DNA of 64,000 nt from Acidimicrobiales bacterium (lineage in GTDB: Bacteria; Actinomycetota; Acidimicrobiia; Acidimicrobiales; Iamiaceae): positions 1 to 64,000 of the forward strand of contig DASQKY010000032.1 in NCBI GenBank assembly GCA_035630295.1. Direction: 5' to 3'. Below, piece after piece: positions 57,190-64,000 of the stretch; the stretch's first letter is position 1, and each line of letters opens with the position of its first letter. A program made the translations under genes and the position numbers. The notes under the pieces are model-generated. The model made no database searches. It was not told where the DNA came from and was given only the letters and a program-made list of their open reading frames with translations.

Positions 57190-58589
57190 CCGGCGCCCCA
57201 CCCTCCGACCTGCTCGACCCCGCCCGCCCGGCGGTGGTCATGGGCCTGGGCGTGACCGGCCGGGCCGTGGCCCGGGCCCTGGCCCGCCGGGGCCACGTCG
57301 TGGCCCTGGCCGACGACGCGCCGGGCCCCGAGGCCCGGGCCCTGGCCTCCGAGCTGGACGCCCCCCTGGCCGCCGCCCCCGACGGCGCCACCCTGGCCGC
57401 CCTGCTGGCCGGGGCCGCGGCCCTGGTGCCGGCCCCCGGCCTGCCCGAGGCCCACCCGGCCTTCGCGGCGGCGGCCGCCGCCGGGGTGCCGGTGGTGGGC
57501 GAGCTGGACCTGGCCGCGGCCTGGGACCCGAGGCCGGCGGTGGCCATCACCGGCACCGACGGCAAGACCACGGTCACCACCCTGGTCACGGCCATGCTCC
57601 GGGCCTCCGGGGTGGCTGCGGTGGAGGCCGGCAACACCGAGGTCCCGCTGGTCGAGGCCATCGACGACCCGGGGCCCGAGGTGTTCGTGGTCGAGGCCTC
57701 GTCGTTCCGCCTGGCCCCGCTGCGCCGGTTCGCCCCGGTGGCCGGCTGCTGGCTCAACTTCAGCCCCGACCACCAGGACGTCCACACCAGCCTGGATCGC
57801 TACGAGGCGGCCAAGGCCAACCTGTGGCGGGGCTTCGGCCCCGGCCAGCTGGCCGTGGCCAACCGCGACGACCCCGTGGTCGTGGCCCACGCCGCCGGCC
57901 TGCCCCGGGTGGAGACCTTCGGGCTGGGCCCGCCCCCGGCCGGGACCGGCCACTGGTGGGTGGACGGCGACAGCCTGCGCACCCCGGAGGGCGAGGTGCT
58001 GGCCCGGCGGGACGAGCTCCACCGGGACCTGCCCCACGACCGGGCCAACGCCCTGGCCGCCGCGGCCACCGCCCGGGCCGCGGGCGCCACCCTGGCCGGG
58101 GCGGCCGACGCCCTGCGGGCCTTCACCGGCTTGGCCCACCGCGTGCAGTTGGTCGGCGTCGGGGACGGCGTGGCCTGGTACGACGACTCCAAGGCCACCG
58201 CCCCCCACGCCACCCTGGCTGCGGTGGCCGGCTTCGCCTCGGTGGTGCTGTTGGCCGGGGGCCGCAACAAGGGCCTGGACCTGGGGGACCTGGCCGGCGC
58301 GGCCGGCCACGTCCGGGCCGTGGTGGCAATGGGCGAGGCGGCCGACGAGGTGGCAGCCGCCTTCGCCGGCCTCCGGCCCGTGGCCCGGGCCGACGACATG
58401 GACGCCGCGGTGGCGGCGGCCCGCGACCTGGCCCGGCCCGGCGACGCCGTGGTGCTGTCCCCGGCCTGCGCCTCCTTCGACCGCTACCGGGGCTACGCCG
58501 AGCGGGGCGACGACTTCGCCCGCGCCGTGGCCGCCCTGGGCGTGCCCGCCCCGTCCCCCGCCCCCCCCGCCCGGGAGACGACCCCGTGA
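57186..58589 (+). CDS. murD: UDP-MurNAc-L-Ala D-glutamate ligase
   Basis: 467 residues. VVMGLGVTGRAVARALARRG (Rossmann loop), ITGTDGKTTVTTLVTAM (ATP loop), NFSPDHQDVHTSLDRYEAAK, YDDSKATAPHATLAAVAGF and LSPACASFDRYRGYAERGDD. Cytosolic wall precursor enzyme. Coupled by 4-bp overlaps with mraY and ftsW. Confidence 0.96.
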   Translation: MTGAPPSDLLDPARPAVVMGLGVTGRAVARALARRGHVVALADDAPGPEARALASELDAPLAAAPDGATLAALLAGAAALVPAPGLPEAHPAFAAAAAAGVPVVGELDLAAAWDPRPAVAITGTDGKTTVTTLVTAMLRASGVAAVEAGNTEVPLVEAIDDPGPEVFVVEASSFRLAPLRRFAPVAGCWLNFSPDHQDVHTSLDRYEAAKANLWRGFGPGQLAVANRDDPVVVAHAAGLPRVETFGLGPPPAGTGHWWVDGDSLRTPEGEVLARRDELHRDLPHDRANALAAAATARAAGATLAGAADALRAFTGLAHRVQLVGVGDGVAWYDDSKATAPHATLAAVAGFASVVLLAGGRNKGLDLGDLAGAAGHVRAVVAMGEAADEVAAAFAGLRPVARADDMDAAVAAARDLARPGDAVVLSPACASFDRYRGYAERGDDFARAVAALGVPAPSPAPPARETTP

Positions 58590-59776
58590 CCACCGCCACC
58601 GCCACCGTCCCCGCCCGCCGATCCCGCCCCCGCCTGACCCTGGCCCTGGACGGGGAGCGCACCGGCACCTTCACCGCCCTGCTGGTGCTGGTGGTCGTGC
58701 TGGTGTTCCTGGGCCTGGTCATGGTGCTCTCGGCCTCGTCGGTGGCGTCGCTGGAGACCACGTCGTCCACCTGGTCCTACGCCGTGCGCCAGGGCCTGTG
58801 GGCCCTGCTGGGCACGGCCGGGCTCATCGTGGCCCTGCGCAGCGACCGCCGGAGCTGGCGGCGCTGGTGCCGGGTGGGCCTGCTGGCCGTGGTCGGCCTG
58901 CTGGTGCTGGTGCTGGTGCCCGGCGTCGGGATCTCGGCCAACGGGGCCCGGCGCTGGCTGGGGGCCGGCTCGGTCCAGCTCCAGCCCTCGGAGCTGGCCA
59001 AGATCGCCGTCATCCTGTTCTGCGCCGACCTCCTGGCCCGGCGCAGCACCGAGGTCCACGACCCCCGGCGCACGCTGTGGCCGGTGGTGGGCGTGCTGGG
59101 CGGCGTGTCCATGCTGGTCCTGCTCCAGCCCAACCTGGGCACCACGCTGGTCATCGGCGTGATCGTGCTGGCCATGCTCCACGGCGCCGGGGTCCGCATG
59201 GTGCCCCTGGCCGGCCTGGGGGCCCTGGCCGTGGTGGCCGCCGGGCTGCTGGTGTGGTTCGAGCCCTACCGGCGCCGCCGCCTGTTCGCCACCTTCGACC
59301 CGTGGGCCAACAAGTCCGACAGCGGCTACCAGCTCATCCAGGCCGGCGTGGGCCTGAGCGACGGCGGCCTCATCGGCCTGGGCCTGGGCCAGTCCAAGGC
59401 CAAGTACGGGTACCTGCCCTACGCCCACACCGACTTCATCTTCGCCATCATCGGCGAGGAGCTGGGCCTGCTCGGCGCCCTGTCGGTGGTCCTGCTGTTC
59501 GTGGCCCTGGCCTTCCTCGGGGTCCGGGCCGCCACCCGGGCCGCCGACCGCTTCAGCGCCCTGGTGGCCACCGGCATCACCACCTGGCTGGTGGCCCAGG
59601 CCTTCCTCAACATCGCCGTGGTCCTGGGCCTGGTGCCCAACACCGGGGTGCCGCTGCCCTTCATCTCCTACGGCGGCACCTCCCTGCTGGTCACCATGGT
59701 GGCCGTGGGCATGCTGCTCAACATCGCCCGGCACCCCCGGTCGGCGGGGCCGCGGCCGGCGGCCGCCGACCGATGA
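58586..59776 (+). CDS. ftsW: FtsW, septal peptidoglycan glycosyltransferase (SEDS)
   Basis: 396 residues, about ten membrane helices. Family marks: VMVLSASSVASLE, ANGARRWLGAGSVQLQPSEL (RRW and QPSE), FDPWANKSDSGYQLIQAGVG, GLGLGQSKAKYGYLPYAHTD, and the C-terminal NTGVPLPFISYGGTSLLVTM. It polymerises glycan strands at the septum with FtsI. An N-terminal Arg-rich cytosolic segment of about 25 residues is present. Overlaps murD and murG. Confidence 0.95.
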   Translation: MTTATATVPARRSRPRLTLALDGERTGTFTALLVLVVVLVFLGLVMVLSASSVASLETTSSTWSYAVRQGLWALLGTAGLIVALRSDRRSWRRWCRVGLLAVVGLLVLVLVPGVGISANGARRWLGAGSVQLQPSELAKIAVILFCADLLARRSTEVHDPRRTLWPVVGVLGGVSMLVLLQPNLGTTLVIGVIVLAMLHGAGVRMVPLAGLGALAVVAAGLLVWFEPYRRRRLFATFDPWANKSDSGYQLIQAGVGLSDGGLIGLGLGQSKAKYGYLPYAHTDFIFAIIGEELGLLGALSVVLLFVALAFLGVRAATRAADRFSALVATGITTWLVAQAFLNIAVVLGLVPNTGVPLPFISYGGTSLLVTMVAVGMLLNIARHPRSAGPRPAAADR

Positions 59777-60912
59777 CCGGGGCCCCCACCCGGGTGCTGA
59801 TCGCCGGAGGGGGCACGGCCGGGCACCTCGTCCCCGGCCTGGCCCTGGCCGCGGCCCTGGTGGAGCGGGGCGTGCCCCGCGACGCCATCCACTTCGTGGG
59901 CTCGGACCGGGGGGTCGAGGCGGCCATGGTGCCGGCCGCCGGCTTCACCCTCGACGAGCTGCCGGGCCGGGGCCTGCCCCGGCGCCCCGGCCCGGCCATG
60001 GCCCGGGCCGGCCTGGCCCTGCTGCGGGCCACCCGGCAGGGGGCGGCCATCGTGCGCCGCCGCCGCCCCGACGTGGTGGTGTCGCTGGGCGGCCACGCCG
60101 CCTTCGCCTGCGCCTTCGGGGCCGTCCGGGCCCGGGTGCCGCTGGTGCTGGTGGAGCAGAACGTCCGGGCCGGGGCGGTCAACCGGCGCCTGGCCCGCTT
60201 CGCCCGGGCCAGCGCGGTGTCGTTCCCGGGCACCGACCTGCCCCGGGCCACCGTCACCGGCAACCCCCTGGGGGCCGAGCTGGTGGCGGCGGCCACCGCT
60301 CGCCGGGGCCCCGACGGCGACGGGGTGCGCGACCGGGCCCGGGCCACCCTCGGCCTGCCCCTGGACCGCACCGTGGTGCTGGTGACCACCGGTTCGCTGG
60401 GGTCCCAGCGGGTCAACCGGGCCGTGGTGGCCCTGGCCGAGCGGTGGGCCGACCGGGCCGACGTGGCCATCCGGCTGGTGACCGGCCGGCGCGACCACGA
60501 CGAGGTGGCCGCGGCCCTGGCCGGTCGCCGCCCGGGCGCCTTGCACCTGGACGTGGTGCCCTACGAGGACCGCATGGCGGTGGCCCTGGCCGCCGCCGAC
60601 GTGGCCGTGACCCGGGCCGGGGCCGGCACCTGCACCGAGCTGGCCGCCTTCGGGGTGCCGGCGCTGATGGTCCCGCTGCCCATCGCCACCCGCGACCACC
60701 AGGCCGCCAACGCCGGCGTCCTGGTGGCCGCCGGGGGGGCGGTGCTGGTGCGCGACGAGGAGCTGGACGAGGACCGCCTGGAGGCCGAGCTGGGCCCCGT
60801 GGTCGACGACCCGGGCCGCCGGGCGGCCATGGCCGCGGCCATGGCCGGCCAGGCCCGCCTGGACGCCGCGGCGCGGGCCGCGGCCCTGGTCCAGGAGGTG
60901 GCCGGTGGCTGA
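59773..60912 (+). CDS. murG: MurG, lipid II synthase
   Basis: 379 residues, GT-B fold. IAGGGTAGHLVPGLALAAAL (GGGTxGH), VSLGGHAAFACAFG, VEQNVRAGAVNRRLARFA, VTTGSLGSQRVNRAVVALA, and TRAGAGTCTELAAFGVPALM. Adds GlcNAc to lipid I on the cytosolic membrane face. ATGA overlap with ftsW. Confidence 0.95.
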   Translation: MTGAPTRVLIAGGGTAGHLVPGLALAAALVERGVPRDAIHFVGSDRGVEAAMVPAAGFTLDELPGRGLPRRPGPAMARAGLALLRATRQGAAIVRRRRPDVVVSLGGHAAFACAFGAVRARVPLVLVEQNVRAGAVNRRLARFARASAVSFPGTDLPRATVTGNPLGAELVAAATARRGPDGDGVRDRARATLGLPLDRTVVLVTTGSLGSQRVNRAVVALAERWADRADVAIRLVTGRRDHDEVAAALAGRRPGALHLDVVPYEDRMAVALAAADVAVTRAGAGTCTELAAFGVPALMVPLPIATRDHQAANAGVLVAAGGAVLVRDEELDEDRLEAELGPVVDDPGRRAAMAAAMAGQARLDAAARAAALVQEVAGG

Positions 60913-62293
60913 CCCGGTCGCCCCCCTCCGCCTCGACGGCCCTCCCCTGCGCATCCACGTGGTGGGGGTGGGCGGCGCCGGCATGCGGGCCATCGCCTCG
61001 GTGCTGGCCTCCCTCGGCCACCGGGTGTCGGGCTCGGACCTCAAGCCCTCGCCCGGCCTCGACCGCCTCCGGGCCCAGGGGGTGGAGGTGCAGGTCGGCC
61101 ACCACGCCGCCCACGTGGCCGGGGCCCAGCTGGTGGCCACCTCGACGGCCATCCCGGAGTCCAACCCCGAGGTGGTGGCGGCCAGGGCGGCCGGCCTGCC
61201 GGTGCTGCGCCGGGCCGACGTGCTGGCCGCGGTGACCCGGGTCCGGCGCACCCTCTCGGTCTCCGGCACCCACGGGAAGACCACCACCACCACGATGCTG
61301 GCCCTGATCCTGGTGGAGGCGGGCCTGGCGCCGTCGTTCATCGTGGGTGGCGACGTGAACGAGATCGGCACCGGCGCGGTGTGGGACACCGGCGAGCTGT
61401 TCGTGGTCGAGGCCGACGAGAGCGACGGGACCTTCACCGAGCTGGACACCGAGCTGGCCGTGGTCACCAACGTCGAGGCCGACCACCTCGACCACTACGG
61501 CGACCTGGCCGCCATCGAGGCCGCCTTCGACCGCTTCGTGGCCGGCGCCCGCACCGCGGTGGTCTGCGTGGACGAGCCCCACGCCGCCGCCCTGGCCGCC
61601 CGGCACGGCACCCTCACCTACGGCACCGCGGCGGGGGCCGGCCACCGAATCGTCGACGTGGCCGTCGACCGGGTGGGGACCCGCTTCGCGGTGGAGGAGG
61701 ACGGCCGGCGACTGGGCACCGTCGAGCTGCCCATCCCCGGCCTCCACAACGCCCGCAACGCCACCGCCGCCCTGGTGGCCTCCCTGCAGGTCGGGGCCCG
61801 CTTCGAGGACGCCACCACCGCCCTCGGGCGCTACGCCGGCGTGGCCCGCCGCTACCAGTTCCGGGGCACGGCCCGGGGCGCCACCTTCGTCGACGACTAC
61901 GCCCACAACCCGGGCAAGGTGGCGGCGGTGGTGGGCACCGCGGCCCAGGGCGGGTGGGGCCGGGTGGTGGTGGTGTTCCAACCCCACCGCTTCTCCCGGA
62001 CCGAGGACCTCTGGCGCGACTTCGGGTCGTCGTTCGACGGCGCCGACCTGGTGGTGGTGGCCGACGTCGACGGGGCCGGGGAGCGGCCCCGCCCCGGGGT
62101 CACCGGCCAGCTGGTGGCCGACGCGGTGGCCGCCGAGCGCCCCGGCCTGCCGGTGGTGTTCGTGCCCGAGCGCGACGACCTGCTGGCCTTCCTGGAGGGC
62201 GAGCTGGGCGACGGCGACCTGTGCCTCACCCTGGGGGCGGGCGACATCACCGGGCTGCCGGACGAGCTCCTGGCCCGGATGGGGGCCGGGTGA
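60905..62293 (+). CDS. murC: UDP-MurNAc L-alanine ligase
   Basis: 462 residues. IHVVGVGGAGMRAIASVLAS, VSGTHGKTTTTTMLALILVE (ATP loop), VEADESDGTFTEL, NVEADHLDHYGDL, and VDDYAHNPGKVAAVVGTAAQ with VFQPHRFSRTEDL. First amino-acid addition in wall precursor synthesis. The GTG overlaps the murG stop by 8 bases. Confidence 0.96.
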   Translation: MADPVAPLRLDGPPLRIHVVGVGGAGMRAIASVLASLGHRVSGSDLKPSPGLDRLRAQGVEVQVGHHAAHVAGAQLVATSTAIPESNPEVVAARAAGLPVLRRADVLAAVTRVRRTLSVSGTHGKTTTTTMLALILVEAGLAPSFIVGGDVNEIGTGAVWDTGELFVVEADESDGTFTELDTELAVVTNVEADHLDHYGDLAAIEAAFDRFVAGARTAVVCVDEPHAAALAARHGTLTYGTAAGAGHRIVDVAVDRVGTRFAVEEDGRRLGTVELPIPGLHNARNATAALVASLQVGARFEDATTALGRYAGVARRYQFRGTARGATFVDDYAHNPGKVAAVVGTAAQGGWGRVVVVFQPHRFSRTEDLWRDFGSSFDGADLVVVADVDGAGERPRPGVTGQLVADAVAAERPGLPVVFVPERDDLLAFLEGELGDGDLCLTLGAGDITGLPDELLARMGAG

Positions 62294-63261
62294 CGGCCAC
62301 CGAGCCCACCGGGCCGGCCGGGGCGGAGCCGGCGGCGGTGGCCCGGGCCACCGCCGCCCTCGGCTCGCGGGCCCGGCCCGGCATGGGCCTGGGCGCCCTC
62401 ACCACCTACCGGGTGGGCGGGGCCGCGGCGCTGGGCGTGGAGGCCCGTGACCACGCCGATCTGGCCCGGGTGGCCGCCGCGGTGGAAGCCAGCGGGCTGC
62501 CCACCCTGGTGGTGGGCCGGGGCTCCAACCTGCTGGTGGCCGACGAGGGCTTCCCCGGCATCGCCGTGGTCTTGGGCGAGGGCTTCGCCACCGTGTCGGT
62601 CGAGGGGCTGACCGTCCGGGCCGGCGGGGCGGCCAGCCTGCCGGTGGTGGCCCGCCGGGCCGCCGGGGCGGGGCTGACCGGGTTCGAGTGGGCCGTGGGC
62701 GTGCCCGGCTCGGTGGGCGGCGCGGTGCGCATGAACGCCGGCGGGCACGGCTCGGACATGGCAGCCACGCTGCGGAGCATCCGCGTGGTGGAGCTCGCCG
62801 CGGGGGAGGATGGGGCGGTGCCCGCCACGCTGCCCGCCGCCGCGTTGGAGCTCGGTTACCGGTCCTCGTCGGTGACGCCGTCGCAGGTGGTGGTCGAGGC
62901 CCAGATCGACCTGGTGCGGGGCGACCGGGTGGCGGCCCAGTCCGCCATCTCCGAGATCGTGCGCTGGCGGCGCGAGCACCAGCCCGGCGGTCCCAACGCC
63001 GGCTCGGTGTTCACCAACCCCGAGGGCGACTCGGCCGGGCGCCTGGTCGAGGCGGCCGGGGCCCGGGGCCTGCGCCTGGGCACGGCCGAGGTCTCGCCCA
63101 AGCACGCCAACTTCATCCAGGCCGACACCGGGGGCCGGGCCGCCGACGTGTTCGCCCTGATGGTCGAGGTGGCCCGCCGGGTCGAGGGGGCCCAGGGCAT
63201 CCGCCTGCACCCGGAGACCCGCCTGGTCGGCTTCTCGTGGCCGGGGGAGGCGACGCCGTGA
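62290..63261 (+). CDS. murB: UDP-N-acetylenolpyruvoylglucosamine reductase
   Basis: 323 residues. TTYRVGGAAALGVEARDHAD, VVGRGSNLLVADEGFPGIAV (FAD), GVPGSVGGAVRMNAGGHGSD, AGSVFTNPEGDSAG with the catalytic Ser region, and ISEIVRWRREHQPGG. It is of the type with the S-x-F-x-N-P motif. FAD- and NADPH-dependent. Overlaps murC and ftsQ by 4 bp each. Confidence 0.94.
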   Translation: MTATEPTGPAGAEPAAVARATAALGSRARPGMGLGALTTYRVGGAAALGVEARDHADLARVAAAVEASGLPTLVVGRGSNLLVADEGFPGIAVVLGEGFATVSVEGLTVRAGGAASLPVVARRAAGAGLTGFEWAVGVPGSVGGAVRMNAGGHGSDMAATLRSIRVVELAAGEDGAVPATLPAAALELGYRSSSVTPSQVVVEAQIDLVRGDRVAAQSAISEIVRWRREHQPGGPNAGSVFTNPEGDSAGRLVEAAGARGLRLGTAEVSPKHANFIQADTGGRAADVFALMVEVARRVEGAQGIRLHPETRLVGFSWPGEATP

Positions 63262-64000
63262 CCGTCCGCGAGCGCTCGCGCCCGGCGCCGCCGGCCCCGG
63301 CCCCGGCCCCGCCCCACCCCCGCATCCGGGCCCGCCGGGTGGAGGTGGCCCGCGACCAGGGGCGCCGACGCCGACGCCGCCTCAACGTCCTGCTCGGCGC
63401 CGTGTGCGCCGGGGTGTGGGCCCTGGTGGCCCTGCGCAGCCCCCTCTTCGACATCGACCGCGTCCAGGTCTCCGGCGGGGAGCGGACCCCCGACGTGGAC
63501 GTCCTGGGCGCCCTGGGGGAGGGGACCGGCTCGCCCCTGCTCGACCTCGACCCGGGGGCCGCCGCTCGGCGCGTCGAGGCCCTGCCGTGGGTGGCCGACG
63601 CCCGGGTCCAGCGCCTGTGGCCGGGCACCGTCCGGGTGGTCCTGGTCGAGCGCCGGGCCGTGGCCGCCGCCGCCCACGGCTCGGGGTGGGCCACCGTGGA
63701 CGCCACCGGCCGGATCCTGGCCGTGGGCCCGACCCGGCCCCCGGGCCTGGTGGGGGTGGCCGGGCGGGCCGACGGCGCCCCGGGCACCAGGTTGGACGGG
63801 CCCGACCGGGCCCTCCTGGCCGCTCTCGGCGACGTGCCCCGGGCCGCGCGGGACGACCTGGCCACCATCCGCCGCAGCGACGACGGCATCGTGCTCGACC
63901 TGCGGGCCGGGCCGTGCGTGGTGGTCGGGGACACCACCGACCTGGAGGGCAAGGTCCTGGCCGCCACCGCGGTGCGGGACAGCGCCGGCCTGGGCCGGCA
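63258..64000 (+). CDS. ftsQ: FtsQ/DivIB divisome protein, 3' end cut by window edge
   Basis: 247 residues seen, no stop. A Pro/Arg-rich cytosolic head of about 45 residues, one membrane helix (about 46-62), then a POTRA domain (SPLFDIDRVQVSGGERTPDV, LPWVADARVQRLWPGTVRVV) and the start of the FtsQ beta domain (GWATVDATGRILAVGP). It scaffolds FtsB/L at the septum. GTG overlaps the murB stop. ftsZ would be expected just beyond the window. Confidence 0.93.
   Translation, partial: MTVRERSRPAPPAPAPAPPHPRIRARRVEVARDQGRRRRRRLNVLLGAVCAGVWALVALRSPLFDIDRVQVSGGERTPDVDVLGALGEGTGSPLLDLDPGAAARRVEALPWVADARVQRLWPGTVRVVLVERRAVAAAAHGSGWATVDATGRILAVGPTRPPGLVGVAGRADGAPGTRLDGPDRALLAALGDVPRAARDDLATIRRSDDGIVLDLRAGPCVVVGDTTDLEGKVLAATAVRDSAGLGR

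Overview
The window is chromosomal DNA of a very high-GC actinobacterium (by eye well above 70% G+C, with most codons ending in G or C). The gene families and order fit the class Acidimicrobiia (an Iamia- or Ilumatobacter-like organism). That placement is inference from gene content; no rRNA or marker tree is available here. I see no insertion sequence, prophage, CRISPR array or integration site. About 55 protein genes, two tRNAs and one cobalamin riboswitch account for almost all of the sequence. Many very long open frames on the opposite strand of real genes are GC-driven shadows.

Layout. 1-5300: a truncated lipoprotein, a CAT-anticodon tRNA, a two-gene membrane set with a gamma-carboxylase-like HTTM protein, an inositol-phosphatase homologue, a Nudix gene and tRNA-Val(TAC). 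5300-19650: purine nucleoside phosphorylase, a QueG-type reductase coupled to a PimB-like mannosyltransferase, a large secreted propeller/PKD protein, then a coupled run (acyl-CoA-synthetase-like pseudoenzyme, membrane protein, SRPBCC protein, ArsA ATPase, small protein, SMC-like coiled-coil protein) and a baeRF-type release-factor relative. The run resembles the Mycobacterium pimB'-fadD15-Rv2186c-Rv2185c-Rv2184c neighbourhood. 19650-30700: central metabolism (ROK glucokinase, pyrophosphatase, aminotransferase, glycerol kinase, phosphofructokinase), a TetR gene with a perfect palindromic operator, and an mtrA-mtrB-GerMN-lipoprotein operon. 30800-41300: polyprenol-phosphate mannose synthase, esterase, Nudix, DNA polymerase IV, DUF3040, the moxR-DUF58-transglutaminase operon and a second ROK kinase.

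41279-47870 is the most interesting part. An ECF transporter operon (T, fused double ATPase, S) faces away from a strong promoter and a cobalamin riboswitch. The riboswitch precedes a secreted alpha/alpha-toroid protein and a membrane-anchored DUF4430-like protein. These two folds form the halves of animal transcobalamin/intrinsic factor, so the locus reads as a cell-surface vitamin B12 capture and uptake system made from split parts. A B12-dependent QueG-type enzyme elsewhere in the window is one plausible consumer.

47900-50200: HNH nuclease, MenC-like and lipoate-ligase-like genes. 50200-64000: the division and cell-wall (dcw) cluster in the order mraZ-rsmH-ftsL-ftsI-murE-mraY-murD-ftsW-murG-murC-murB-ftsQ (cut by the window end). 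From rsmH onward nearly every junction overlaps by 4 bp, which implies translational coupling. murF is missing from its usual place.

Regulation. Many first genes carry a TANNNT -10 box 6-8 bp before the start codon and no Shine-Dalgarno sequence, which points to widespread leaderless transcripts. These boxes were used to choose several starts.
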